A DNA stretch of 22,314 nucleotides, from positions 1 through 22,314 of the forward strand of contig CAYQLK010000016.1 of assembly GCA_964418515.1 (NCBI GenBank). The letters are read 5' to 3'. Made by a program: the position numbers and the translations under genes. The first letter of the stretch is position 1, and every line of letters begins with the position of its first letter. Below are positions 1 to 7,723 of the stretch, in pieces. Source of the stretch: CAYQLK01 sp964418515 (GTDB lineage Bacteria > Patescibacteriota > Microgenomatia > CAYQLK01). The notes under the pieces were generated by a model. The model was given only the letters and a program-made list of their open reading frames with translations, had not been told where the DNA came from and did not search any database.

Positions 1-461
1 TATGCAGTGGTCTGCACAGATTCCCACAAGATTTCACGTGTCTCGCGGTACTCAGGTATCCTATAAAATTATTCGTAAGTTTCGAATACAGGACTTTCAC
101 CCTCTATGGTCAGTCATTCCAAACTGTTTTTCTACTGACAAATAATTTTGTAGCTAGGACCCTACAACCCCAGATACAAGTATCTGGTTTGGACTGTTAC
201 CTTTTCGCTCGCCGCTACTAAGGCAATCGCTTTCGCTTTCTTTTCCTGGTGCTTACTAAGATGTTTCAGTTCAGCACGTTCCCTCACTCCGCAGCTATGT
301 ATTCACTGCAGACGCATCGATATAATCGATAGGTTTCCCCATTCGGACATCCTCGGCTATTAACGGTTAATGACACCTCGCCGGGGCTTATCGCAGCCAT
401 TCGCGTCCTTCTTCGGTACTTTCCACCTAGGCATTCACTATATGCATTCGTAAAGTGTAAG
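1..461 (-). rRNA. rrl: 23S ribosomal RNA, 5' part (runs off left edge)
   Basis: Read on the minus strand, the sequence carries the conserved 5' domain I landmarks of bacterial 23S rRNA: GTGAATGCC near the start (430-440), GAAGAAGGACGCG, TGCGATAAGCCCCGG, GTCCGAATGGGGAAACC (about 336-353), TAGTAGCGGCGAGCGAAA (about 207-224), GAGGGTGAAAGTCC, and CTGAGTACCGCGAGACACGTGAAATC (about 30-56). Aligning the GTGAATGCC block with Escherichia coli 23S positions 23-32 puts the mature 5' end near 461, with a few bases of uncertainty. The rest of the gene lies beyond position 1. No intron is visible in this first ~460 nt, although 23S introns are known in CPR bacteria. Confidence 0.97.
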
Positions 462-647
462 AAATCTTTTTTGTTCGCAGATAAAGAACTAATTTTTTCT
501 CTTTTCTGTAAAAGTTTTTCTCGTCAAAAATATTTTTGGACAAATATTTTCTATTCAGTTTTTAAAGTTCAAGCCTAATTTTTTGTTTTGGTTAGACCCA
601 AATACGGAGATTTTATTACTAAAATACCCGTTCAAAAGTCTAAACAG
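462..647 (-). other. Spacer between tRNA-Ala and 23S rRNA
   Basis: AT-rich transcribed spacer of about 186 nt. On the minus strand the stretch at about 551-571 reads TGAACTTTAAAAACTGAATAG, which resembles the leader/boxA-like sequence found ahead of 23S in many bacterial rRNA operons. A near-palindrome (TCAAAAATATTTTTGG, about 523-538, plus strand) could be part of the pre-23S processing stem, but its partner past the 3' end of 23S is not in the window. No coding region is seen. Confidence 0.5.
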
Positions 648-720
648 TGGACCGAAGGAGACTCGAACTCCTGACCCTCGCATTGCAAATGCGATGCTCT
701 ACCAACTGAGCTACCGGCCC
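648..720 (-). tRNA. tRNA-Ala (anticodon UGC)
   Basis: A full cloverleaf folds on the minus strand. The acceptor arm GGGCCGG pairs with TCGGTCC, the D stem is GCTC/GAGC, the anticodon stem TCGCA/TGCGA encloses loop TTTGCAA (anticodon TGC), and the T stem AGGAG/CTCCT encloses TTCGAGT. The G3-U70 wobble pair, the identity element for alanyl-tRNA synthetase, is present. The discriminator is A; the following bases are CTG, so the CCA end is not encoded and must be added by tRNA nucleotidyltransferase. In many bacteria this tRNA sits between 16S and 23S; here it is still just upstream of 23S, but no 16S precedes it. Confidence 0.97.
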
Positions 721-727
721 AAAAATC

Positions 728-746
728 ATCGCAACTAATAAGCGAT
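728..746 (-). other. Small hairpin just upstream of tRNA-Ala
   Basis: ATCGC (742-746, read on the minus strand) and GCGAT (728-732) form a 5-bp perfect stem over a 9-nt loop, ending 7 nt before the tRNA 5' end. It could guide processing of the tRNA-Ala/23S precursor or be chance. I saw no convincing -35/-10 pair for this transcript in 747-828. Confidence 0.25.
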
Positions 747-828
747 AGTCCTTCAGTCTCAACCCACACAACTTACAATTTGTGAGTCAGCTAAATATTA
801 AGCTAATAAGTATATTGGGAAACCAACT

Positions 829-867
829 AAAAACGGGATTTCCCCCGAAAATTAGTCTGTCCCGTTT
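829..867 (-). terminator. Intrinsic terminator downstream of ndk
   Basis: On the minus strand an 8-bp perfect stem AAACGGGA/TCCCGTTT encloses a 21-nt loop and is followed by further T residues (TTT then AG). It lies about 85 nt past the ndk stop and ahead of tRNA-Ala, so it separates the protein operon from the tRNA-Ala/23S unit. The loop is long and the U run short, so efficiency may be moderate. Confidence 0.6.
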
Positions 868-950
868 AAATAAGCTTTAATCTTTAATTTTGCTGTACGC
901 GATTCTAACACTTAAACATTAACAGGTCAATAGATTTTTAGCCTCGATTT

Positions 951-1445
951 TTAATACTTAATTGTGTGCTTTGTATAACTCGCTTCATGGTCACAAAGTT
1001 CTTCTTCTGTAAACCACACTTCAGTCTCAGTAATCCCTTCTTCAACACTGCTTGAAGCATGTATTAAGTTAAAGATTCCAATCCCTTTTTCGTCAGCGTG
1101 CTTGTAAGAGACATGGGCATAATCTCCACGAATTGTCCCTGGTAAAGCAGATTTAGGCTCAGTTGAGCCTACCATTTTTCTTACCTGCTCCACAGCCTCA
1201 ATACCCTCCAAACAAACAGCTACGACCGGCCCAGATACAAGCATTTCAATCATCATATTCCTAATATTTTCACCACGTCTAACCGCCAAATCTTCCGTAT
1301 AGTGTTTTTTTGCCACATCTTCCTTTGGCCAAATTAGTTTCATGCCGGCAATTTTGAGCCCAACTTTTTCAAATCTTTGCAAAATTTCACCAACCAAACC
1401 GCGATCAACTGCATCTGGTTTAAGTAGTACTAATGTTCTTTCCAT
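951..1445 (-). CDS. ndk: Nucleoside diphosphate kinase
   Basis: This 164-aa protein transfers the gamma phosphate between nucleoside triphosphates and diphosphates through a phospho-histidine, balancing the cytoplasmic NTP/dNTP pools. It begins MERTLVLLKPDAV, the typical Ndk N terminus (K9 contacts phosphate). Residues 100-108 (ALPGTIRGD) carry the conserved nucleotide-binding arginine. H129 in NLIHASSS is the catalytic histidine; the usual form is NxxHxSDS, so a Ser replaces the Asp at 132. Length is slightly above the ~140-150 aa norm because of an insertion near 112-122 and a longer C terminus, as in archaeal-type enzymes. The ATG is 5 nt after a clear AGGAGA, the only strong ribosome binding site in the window. 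It ends the minus-strand series before a terminator. Confidence 0.97.
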   Translation of the reverse strand: MERTLVLLKPDAVDRGLVGEILQRFEKVGLKIAGMKLIWPKEDVAKKHYTEDLAVRRGENIRNMMIEMLVSGPVVAVCLEGIEAVEQVRKMVGSTEPKSALPGTIRGDYAHVSYKHADEKGIGIFNLIHASSSVEEGITETEVWFTEEELCDHEASYTKHTIKY

Positions 1446-1450
1446 ATATA

Positions 1451-1458
1451 TCTCCTTT
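1451..1458 (-). promoter_or_regulatory. Shine-Dalgarno site of ndk
   Basis: The minus strand reads AAAGGAGA followed by TATAT and the ATG, a near-perfect anti-16S match at standard spacing. It fixes the ndk start and stands out because other starts in the window lack such a site. Confidence 0.85.
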
Positions 1459-1467
1459 TTTTTAGCA

Positions 1468-1482
1468 ATCAGGTATCCTGAT
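1468..1482. repeat. Inverted repeat in the ndk leader
   Basis: ATCAGG-TAT-CCTGAT is a perfect 6-bp palindrome with a 3-bp spacer, 10 nt upstream of the ndk Shine-Dalgarno. It is not followed by a T run in the transcript direction, so it is not a terminator. It may be an operator or a leader hairpin; function unknown. Confidence 0.4.
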
Positions 1483-1506
1483 GCGCAGAGTGTAGCTTAA
1501 TTATTG

Positions 1507-1526
1507 AAAAAAAATGCTGGAAGCAT
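1507..1526 (-). terminator. Weak terminator after the ATL gene
   Basis: Minus strand: ATGCT-TCC-AGCAT followed by a run of eight T. The stem is only 5 bp with a 3-nt loop, but the T tract is long and its position, about 25 nt past the ATL stop, is right. Read-through into ndk is possible. Confidence 0.5.
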
Positions 1527-1551
1527 AATTTTAAAAAAATTAAGCGAGCAC

Positions 1552-1875
1552 CTATTTATATGTTTTCTCCGGACCCCACCATCCGAATTTCTGCAAATTT
1601 ACCACAAAATCATCACTTACTTCTACCCCTTCGGATTCCAACAAAGCTTTTTGCAAACTTTTTTGGTGCTCCCCACAGCTAGTAGAAATAAATCCTTCTC
1701 TATTTATTACCCTTTGCCAAGGCAAATTATATTTTTCTGTCTGATGGTGCAGTATTCCACCAACTAATCTTCCTCCTCGTGGTAATCCAGCCATTAAAGC
1801 AATAGTTCCATATGTAGTAACTTTCCCTTCTGGTACAGATAGAATGGATTTGATTACTTTTTCCTTAAAAGTCAT
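1552..1875 (-). CDS. Alkyltransferase-like (ATL) DNA-repair protein, MGMT family without active-site Cys
   Basis: The 107-aa protein is the DNA-binding domain of O6-alkylguanine-DNA alkyltransferase. It has the conserved run from GKVTTYG (17-23; Y22 is the nucleotide-flipping tyrosine) through AGLPRGGR (29-36; R36 is the arginine finger) and VGG (38-40). The catalytic motif of true methyltransferases is PCHRV; here residues 52-58 read PWQRVIN, so W53 replaces the acceptor cysteine. Known ATL proteins (E. coli YbaZ, fission yeast Atl1) have this replacement; they bind alkylated guanine and hand it to nucleotide excision repair instead of repairing it directly. That is the inferred role. It starts 11 nt after the M16 peptidase stop, so it is probably co-transcribed. 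No Shine-Dalgarno is seen. Confidence 0.92.
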   Translation of the reverse strand: MTFKEKVIKSILSVPEGKVTTYGTIALMAGLPRGGRLVGGILHHQTEKYNLPWQRVINREGFISTSCGEHQKSLQKALLESEGVEVSDDFVVNLQKFGWWGPEKTYK

Positions 1876-1886
1876 TTATCAAAAAC

Positions 1887-3224
1887 TTACGACCCTAAAC
1901 TTTTTGTATACCTCTTAACCTTTAGTAATTTTTCAAATCGAGATTTTTCTTTGTATGGACCAATTATTGCCAAATTCAATTTCTCTTCAACAAATATACG
2001 ATTGGCCACTCTCAAAATATCTGCACTGGTTACTTTGCGGATTTTTTTTAGCTCTTCTTTAACTGTATCAATCTTATTTTCCAAAAGTAATTGTGTACCG
2101 TACCCTGAAGCAATACTCTTTTTTGATTCCATTTCCAAAGCCGTGTGGCCTTCAATTGAATCAAGTGCTCTTTGTAGCTCTGAATGCGAAACAGGCTCAG
2201 TTTTCATTCTAGATATTTCACTCAAAATTACCTTAATTGCTTCTTCAACCTTCTCAACTTTTGAGCCCAGCTTAACCACAAAAGTCCCTGTATCTATATA
2301 CTCAAAATGGTCAGCATTAACTCGATACGCCAACCCTCTTCTTTCTCGTATTTCTTCAAATAATCGACTACTCATCCCTCCGCCCAAAATTCTCGATAAC
2401 ACCATAGCTGCCAAAACATCAGGATCTTTGGCACCAAAGGACTTAAACCCTAAAATAATATGCGCCTGATCTGTTTTTTTATATTGCAACAAAAGTCTTG
2501 GAGCAGGCTGATCATCAACAAACACGTCTGGAGTACTAAAATCTCCTTTTTTCATCTTTCCAAAATACTTTTGTGCTAATTTTTTTGCGGCAGTTGGCGT
2601 CACATTTCCTGCAACCACAAAAATCATATTATTTGGCTTATACAAACTTTCCAAATATTTCAAAAATTTATCTCGAGTTAATGAATTAATTGTCTTTTCA
2701 GGTCCGCCAATACTCCACCCCAAAGGCCTATCGCCATATAATAGCTCTTCATACAAATCGTAAACCTGTCTCGATGGATCATCTCGATACATCCTCATCT
2801 CTTCAACAATTACACCCTTTTCGCGCTCGATTTCTTCCTTATCCAACTTGCTGTGCAGTAGCATATCGGACAATAGTTCAACATTAAGCTCCAGATGCTT
2901 AGCCGAGCTTCTAATGTAATACCCAGTATGATCCTTACCTGTGTAAGCGTTAAAATCCGCCCCAATACCATCAAGAATTGATGATATTTCTCGCGCAGTC
3001 GGTCTTTTCTTCGTACCTTTAAAAAACATATGTTCCAGAAAATGCGAAATTCCGTTTATTTCTTTGGTCTCATACCTAGAACCTGCCCCAAAAAGTAGTT
3101 CAACAAAAACAGATTCAATACTCTTATCCTCAACCGTCAAAACCCTAATACCGTTATCCAATGTTTCCAGTGAATAATCTACGGTTTTAGTAGTTTTTTT
3201 AGATTTGGATGTTTTCGATTTCAT
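1887..3224 (-). CDS. M16 family zinc peptidase (processing-peptidase-like)
   Basis: A 445-aa metallopeptidase. The inverted zinc motif HFLEH lies at residues 61-65 (start at 3224), the third ligand is probably E142 in the VIVEEMRMYRDDP stretch, and GPEKTI and the C-terminal half with ILGGGMSSRLFEEIRERRGLAY give the R/Y substrate-binding motif of the second M16 domain. The family degrades or processes peptides; bacterial members include B. subtilis YmxG/MlpA-type enzymes. I chose ATG at 3224; a TTG five codons upstream (3239) is less likely. It overlaps the end of the metallophosphatase gene by 26 nt, indicating co-transcription. The Lys/Ser/Thr-rich first 15 residues are not a signal peptide, so a cytoplasmic location is likely. 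Confidence 0.93.
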   Translation of the reverse strand: MKSKTSKSKKTTKTVDYSLETLDNGIRVLTVEDKSIESVFVELLFGAGSRYETKEINGISHFLEHMFFKGTKKRPTAREISSILDGIGADFNAYTGKDHTGYYIRSSAKHLELNVELLSDMLLHSKLDKEEIEREKGVIVEEMRMYRDDPSRQVYDLYEELLYGDRPLGWSIGGPEKTINSLTRDKFLKYLESLYKPNNMIFVVAGNVTPTAAKKLAQKYFGKMKKGDFSTPDVFVDDQPAPRLLLQYKKTDQAHIILGFKSFGAKDPDVLAAMVLSRILGGGMSSRLFEEIRERRGLAYRVNADHFEYIDTGTFVVKLGSKVEKVEEAIKVILSEISRMKTEPVSHSELQRALDSIEGHTALEMESKKSIASGYGTQLLLENKIDTVKEELKKIRKVTSADILRVANRIFVEEKLNLAIIGPYKEKSRFEKLLKVKRYTKSLGS

Positions 3225-4011
3225 ATGAATAGTTTTCAAATACTTTTACAATTACAAAATTCGGTCCTTGAAAGTTTTTCTCAGTGCTAAGTGCACCAAT
3301 GGAAGTGATTTTAACACCATCATTTGGGCTTGAGTAGCGGGCAAAATGATGCAAATCTCCAGTAAATAGTTCATTTACTTTAGAATTTTCCAACAAATAC
3401 AAAAACTGTTTTGCCTGAAATGTTACCTCCTCACTACCATCTCCCATAATATGTTGTGTGTCAGGGTTAAACGGAGTCTTGTGTGCCAAAACAAATCTTA
3501 GTTTAGGCGGACTAGTAAGTAGTATATTTTTTATTTCAAACCAATTCTCATCACCAATTCCCAAATAAATATCGGAATTATCAACCAAAACAAACTGAAT
3601 ATTTGATTCAACTATTGATTTTTCTTCTAAACCAAAAACAGTATCAAAATTACTTCTAGCCGAAAGACCCAAATCACGAGAATTTGCCAAATCATGATCC
3701 CCAGGCAAGACTTCATAAACTAGTCCACTTTGCTCAAATATGTTTTTTGTTAAAGATAATTTTTCTATTTCCCCATATTCAGTCCAATCACCAAGTCCAA
3801 ACACCCTATTTACTTTGGCAGATTTTGCTAACTCCATAGCTTTTGCTAATCCATCATTGTTTAAGTGTGAATCACTCACCAGTCCAAAGCTATAAATTAC
3901 CCGACCTGTTCTCTCGCCCTCTACTTTTGAACTCTCCTCACCATTACCCAAAGACCTAACCCCCCACACACCTAGTCCAATCAAAATAATTATCAATAAT
4001 AGTTTTTTCAT
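3199..4011 (-). CDS. Calcineurin-like metallophosphatase, N-terminally membrane-anchored
   Basis: A 270-aa protein with the metallophosphoesterase motifs in order: SDSH (46-49), GDWTE (74-78), GDHD (104-107, in place of the usual GNHD), LAHK (175-178) and GDLHH (218-222). These bind a two-metal centre and hydrolyse phosphomonoesters or diesters; the substrate cannot be told. Residues 3-17 form a hydrophobic stretch after MKK, so it is probably anchored in or exported across the membrane. An earlier start at 4083 would overlap argS by 53 nt and add a non-family leader, so I chose the ATG at 4011, 19 nt after the argS stop. The Asn-to-Asp change in GNHD is a tolerated but notable substitution. 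Confidence 0.88.
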   Translation of the reverse strand: MKKLLLIIILIGLGVWGVRSLGNGEESSKVEGERTGRVIYSFGLVSDSHLNNDGLAKAMELAKSAKVNRVFGLGDWTEYGEIEKLSLTKNIFEQSGLVYEVLPGDHDLANSRDLGLSARSNFDTVFGLEEKSIVESNIQFVLVDNSDIYLGIGDENWFEIKNILLTSPPKLRFVLAHKTPFNPDTQHIMGDGSEEVTFQAKQFLYLLENSKVNELFTGDLHHFARYSSPNDGVKITSIGALSTEKNFQGPNFVIVKVFENYSYEIENIQI

Positions 4012-4030
4012 AATTAAAATATTTTGATAA

Positions 4031-5614
4031 TTACATTTTTTCGGGAACATTAATTCCCAAAATCCCGAGTCCATTCGCCACAATCTGCTTAACTCCTTTG
4101 ATTAACTCAATCCTCGCATGAATCGTACTAATTCCTACTGTCTTATCTTTCAAAATCGGTGTTTCTTCATAATATTTATGAAAAATTGCAGCCAAATCAT
4201 ACAAATAAAAGGCAATTTTATGTACTTTTCTCTCCTCAAAAGCAGCCCTTACCACATCAGGATATTCCAAAGTTTTAAGTATCAAATCCATCTCTTTTTC
4301 AAGCATCAAATTGGAAACCTCAGGGTCGTGAATAATCGCTTCATCCTTCGCCAGAATACTATTTACCCTCGCAGCCACATACTGGATGTAATACAAGGGG
4401 TTTTCTTTATCTTTTTTTACCAATACATCCAAATCAATATCTATTGGTGTGTTGTAATCTCTACTTAAAAAAGCGAACCTTATGGCATCTTTTCCAACTA
4501 CATCCAATACTTCACGCAAGGTTACAAAATCACCCTTACGCTTCGACATCGATTTTTTCTTCCCATTTTCAATCAAAGAAACCCACTGATACAAAACCAC
4601 TTCCAGCTTAGATTCATCAAACCCAAGAGCTTTAACTGCAGCCTTAATCCTCGGCACATGACCATGGTGATTAGCACCCCAAATATTTACAATATTTTCG
4701 TAGCCCCGCTCGTACTTATCTTTGTGATATGCAATATCATTCGCAAAATATGTCGGCGTATTACTTCCATCGCTTTTAATCAGTACACATTCTCTATCTT
4801 CCAAAAACTCATCACTGGGAGCAAACCACAATGCCCCATCTTTCTCCTTAGTTAATCCCTTTTCCTTCAAATAAGTAATAATTGTTTGGGTTTTTTCTTC
4901 TTTTATCCACGATTCAGTTACCCAATTATCATAAACAACCCCTAATTCAGCCAAATCATTTTTTATTGAACTAATCACATCTTCGAATGCTTTTTCACTA
5001 TCTCCAGCTACTGTTTTTGCTAAAGTCTCATAAAATTCTCCACTATACTCACCTTCACCAACCCCTGTATAAATCGCCTTTATTGAGTCTTTAAACTTTT
5101 TTACCTGACCACCTACATTATTAAGATAAAACTCTCGAGTCACTTTATATCCGTAGTAGTCAAACAAAGACGCGATAACGTCCCCAATTGGACCACCACG
5201 AGCATTGCCTAAATGTATTGGTCCAGTAGGATTAGCAGAAACAATCTCAATTACCGCATTTTTCCCGCCACCAATATCAACTTTCCCGTAATCTGATTTT
5301 TGCTTCTGAATAACAGCAAACTCTTGAGTTAGAGGAATAATTCCCATCGTAAAGTTCACAAATCCAGGATTTATATATTCAACTTTTTCAAAAAAGGGAT
5401 TTTCAGTTTTTCCTGATTCACTATTTAGCTCTAACACCACCTTCTCTTCCAAAACCTTCTTATTCTCTTCACTGAGCCCGTTAATTAGTGCGTAATTAGT
5501 ACTAAAATGACCTCTACCTTTTATATTTGTTGAAATAATCTCAATATTTTTATTAGGCAAATCGTGTTTAACCAGCACTCTTACAAATTCCTCTAAAATT
5601 CTATCTTTTATCAT
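4031..5614 (-). CDS. argS: Arginyl-tRNA synthetase
   Basis: The 527-aa class I enzyme charges tRNA-Arg with arginine. Visible domains: N-terminal Arg-tRNA-synt_N (1-90), catalytic core with SANPTGPIHLGNARG (126-140, HIGH signature as HLGN), HHGHV (316-320), SMSKRKG (355-361, KMSKS signature), then the alpha-helical DALR anticodon-binding domain (about 405-527) starting PLYYIQYVAAR. Length is somewhat below the ~550-580 aa usual in other bacteria, in keeping with compact CPR genes. It begins 6 nt after the stop of the ComEC metallo-beta-lactamase gene, so the two are probably translated from one message. No Shine-Dalgarno is seen. Confidence 0.97.
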   Translation of the reverse strand: MIKDRILEEFVRVLVKHDLPNKNIEIISTNIKGRGHFSTNYALINGLSEENKKVLEEKVVLELNSESGKTENPFFEKVEYINPGFVNFTMGIIPLTQEFAVIQKQKSDYGKVDIGGGKNAVIEIVSANPTGPIHLGNARGGPIGDVIASLFDYYGYKVTREFYLNNVGGQVKKFKDSIKAIYTGVGEGEYSGEFYETLAKTVAGDSEKAFEDVISSIKNDLAELGVVYDNWVTESWIKEEKTQTIITYLKEKGLTKEKDGALWFAPSDEFLEDRECVLIKSDGSNTPTYFANDIAYHKDKYERGYENIVNIWGANHHGHVPRIKAAVKALGFDESKLEVVLYQWVSLIENGKKKSMSKRKGDFVTLREVLDVVGKDAIRFAFLSRDYNTPIDIDLDVLVKKDKENPLYYIQYVAARVNSILAKDEAIIHDPEVSNLMLEKEMDLILKTLEYPDVVRAAFEERKVHKIAFYLYDLAAIFHKYYEETPILKDKTVGISTIHARIELIKGVKQIVANGLGILGINVPEKM

Positions 5615-5620
5615 TTGTAG

Positions 5621-6445
5621 TTATTTTGTGTCTGCAATATACCATTCCAGACCGCTTGAGACAATTTTTACTGTACCCTCATTTGTTCGAAATATATTAG
5701 CCCCACTTTGGCTAAGTCTGCTCAAAACTTCGCCACTGGGATGACCATAAGTGTTTTCGCCAGAAGAAATAGCTGCAATCTTCGGTCTTACAACTTCCAA
5801 AAAATATTTCGAAGTCGCAAATTTGCTCCCATGATGTCCAACTTTCAACCCATCACAATCAGAAAAATTCTCTGCATAATATTTCTCAAAATCTGACCCC
5901 GCATCTCCTGTTAACAAAAAACAACTATTCTTATAAACAATCCTAGTGACCAGAGACTCATCATTCACATTTTTTGCACTATATCCATATATAGGCCAAA
6001 CAAATTCTAGCCTCAAACCTTCTTCTATTTCAAATACCTCCCCTGACATAACCCACTCCATATTTATATCCTCTAGTTTTTCTCTAAAAACTTCATATTC
6101 GTTGTTATCGTAGCTCTCTTCATAAGCCATAATAACAATCCCCACATCATATCTTTCCAAAAGCTCAACAAGGCCAGCGACATGATCTTTGTGCGGATGA
6201 GTAAGAATCATGTAATCAATCGTTTTAGCTTTGAATACACTCAATTCTTCAATACAATCCAGAATTTTCCGGTCTGGACCACCATCAACTACTATCAACT
6301 TACCGCCCGCAGACCTAATAATCGCCCCATCACCTTGTCCAACATCACAAATATTTAATTGCAAATAATCATTGTTTTTTTGAGCAATAAAAAATACAAA
6401 AATACTAATTATTATAAATATTAAAGCTAAAATTTTATTTTTCAT
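5621..6445 (-). CDS. ComEC C-terminal-type metallo-beta-lactamase-fold protein
   Basis: 274 aa. After one hydrophobic segment (about 4-20) comes a metallo-beta-lactamase domain like the C-terminal third of ComEC/Rec2: DVGQGDG (34-40), VVDGGP (52-57), THPHKDH (82-88), TGDAG (179-183), KVGHHGSK (201-208) and YGHPS (233-237). HPHKDH and the downstream GD and H supply metal ligands, so the site looks intact; in ComEC this domain is thought to act as a nuclease on the incoming or the degraded DNA strand. Here it is a separate gene whose ATG overlaps the TGA of the ComEC membrane gene (ATGA, 6442-6445), indicating translational coupling. The N-terminal helix would place the domain outside the membrane, as in ComEC. 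Confidence 0.93.
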   Translation of the reverse strand: MKNKILALIFIIISIFVFFIAQKNNDYLQLNICDVGQGDGAIIRSAGGKLIVVDGGPDRKILDCIEELSVFKAKTIDYMILTHPHKDHVAGLVELLERYDVGIVIMAYEESYDNNEYEVFREKLEDINMEWVMSGEVFEIEEGLRLEFVWPIYGYSAKNVNDESLVTRIVYKNSCFLLTGDAGSDFEKYYAENFSDCDGLKVGHHGSKFATSKYFLEVVRPKIAAISSGENTYGHPSGEVLSRLSQSGANIFRTNEGTVKIVSSGLEWYIADTK

Positions 6446-7629
6446 TTTATTTTTAAAAACAATTTAATCAAAGTGAGTATCAAAATATAACTAAAAATAA
6501 CAATATATAAACTTATATTACTGTTAGCTTCATAAATATCTATATCAATTTTTGCAAACTCTTTTACAACAACCAAAAAACCGTTTACCAAAATCTGTAA
6601 AAAATAACTAAATATACTACTTAAAAAATCAGGCACAAACATAAATATTGTTCCACCAACCATGATTATCGGTACCAGCCACAACACCGCTAGGTTTACT
6701 ATCGGAGCAACTACGCTCAACGATCCAAAGCTTATAATTATCACCGGCGCAGTCATAAGCCATGCAAAAAAACTTGTGATATATACCTCCACCAAATACT
6801 TTAAAAAGCCTTTTTGGGCCATATTTAAGAGAGTTGTTACTTTTATTCCTACTAATACTCCAAGCGAAGCTAAAAAGGATAACCTGAACGATACTTCCCC
6901 GATATATAAAGGGTTGTATGCCACCATCACCACAGCAGTCAAAACCAAAGCCTGGACACTTGAATATTTTCTGCCTAATAATTCCGCCAAAATAACAACC
7001 AAAATCATTAAATATGCCCTGACAACAGGTGGATCCATTCCAACCAAAAACACATAAACACTAAGTATCATTACAGAAATCATCAAAAAAACTTTCCTCC
7101 TAGTGTATCTACCCCAAAGAGCGAGGAATGCAAAAATCATCGTCAAATTCTGACCAGAAACAACTACAACGTGAATGACCCCAGATCGTTTAAGTTGTTC
7201 CGACAAGTCAGGAGTCAGATCATTCTGGCCAATCAGCATTCCCAATATTAATTCCGAGGATTGATGGTCAAAATAATGATTAATCTTGTATGAAATACTA
7301 TTCCTTATCACATTAAGAAATCCCTGAATTCCTGTAGGTTTACTAATTGAATCAATCTCAGGGAACCAAATCGCTTCTTTTTCAACTAAATACTCGCCCT
7401 TAACCAACAAAATCTCACCTTTTTCGAACTTCGGCCACCTATCTGTTACCAATCTCCCATAATCAGTATCAAAATATTGAACATTTTTTGAAAATTCTGG
7501 GTAATTATTTACTTTTAACTCTTCATCAATAACCAAATCACTGGGCCAATACTTTTGTTCAACCAAAACAGTCGACCTAAACATCGCCACTAATAACAAA
7601 ATCAATATTACAAACCAAAATTTGCCCAT
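6442..7629 (-). CDS. comEC: ComEC/Rec2-type DNA-uptake channel, membrane part
   Basis: 395-aa polytopic membrane protein. Residues 4-22 are a first membrane helix, 40-95 a short extracytoplasmic section matching the OB-fold (DUF4131) place of ComEC, and residues 127-164 hold the competence-domain signature: LILGMLIGQNDL then LKRSGVIHVVVVSGQNL. Several more helices follow to the C terminus. ComEC forms the channel that carries single-stranded DNA across the inner membrane. The metallo-beta-lactamase domain normally fused at the C terminus is encoded by the next gene through a 4-nt ATGA overlap, so ComEC is split. In CPR bacteria comEC is widely kept with type IV pilus genes and is thought to serve DNA acquisition. 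The gene uses TGA as stop. Confidence 0.92.
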   Translation of the reverse strand: MGKFWFVILILLLVAMFRSTVLVEQKYWPSDLVIDEELKVNNYPEFSKNVQYFDTDYGRLVTDRWPKFEKGEILLVKGEYLVEKEAIWFPEIDSISKPTGIQGFLNVIRNSISYKINHYFDHQSSELILGMLIGQNDLTPDLSEQLKRSGVIHVVVVSGQNLTMIFAFLALWGRYTRRKVFLMISVMILSVYVFLVGMDPPVVRAYLMILVVILAELLGRKYSSVQALVLTAVVMVAYNPLYIGEVSFRLSFLASLGVLVGIKVTTLLNMAQKGFLKYLVEVYITSFFAWLMTAPVIIISFGSLSVVAPIVNLAVLWLVPIIMVGGTIFMFVPDFLSSIFSYFLQILVNGFLVVVKEFAKIDIDIYEANSNISLYIVIFSYILILTLIKLFLKIK

Positions 7630-7637
7630 TTTTTACT

Positions 7638-7643
7638 TTTATA
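7638..7643 (-). promoter_or_regulatory. Possible -10 element of the comEC operon
   Basis: The minus strand reads TATAAA 8 nt before the comEC ATG, which would give a leaderless or nearly leaderless message. No good -35 is seen at standard spacing, so support is weak. It lies just after the terminator of the previous operon, the expected place for a promoter. Confidence 0.3.
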
Positions 7644-7674
7644 GGCAGATGTTGTGTTTTACTCTCGTTTATTC

Positions 7675-7700
7675 AAAAACTAGACTAATCCTGTTAGTCT
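7675..7700 (-). terminator. Intrinsic terminator of the leuS operon
   Basis: Minus strand: AGACTAA-CAGGA-TTAGTCT, a perfect 7-bp stem with a 5-nt loop, then AG and TTTTT. It starts 23 nt past the stop of the zincin gene and separates leuS plus zincin from comEC. Confidence 0.65.
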
Positions 7701-7723
7701 CAAAAATCAAACATCACTCTAGC

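Noticed and set aside
1552..1875. Functional O6-methylguanine-DNA methyltransferase
   Set aside because: The acceptor cysteine is replaced by Trp (PWQRV), so direct alkyl transfer is not possible by the known mechanism.
1951..2469. 172-aa plus-strand open frame opposite the M16 peptidase
   Set aside because: The minus-strand frame has clear M16 motifs; the antisense frame shows no recognisable domain.
3199..4083. 294-aa version of the metallophosphatase starting at 4083
   Set aside because: It would overlap argS by 53 nt, and the ATG at 4011 gives a normal MKK plus hydrophobic N terminus.
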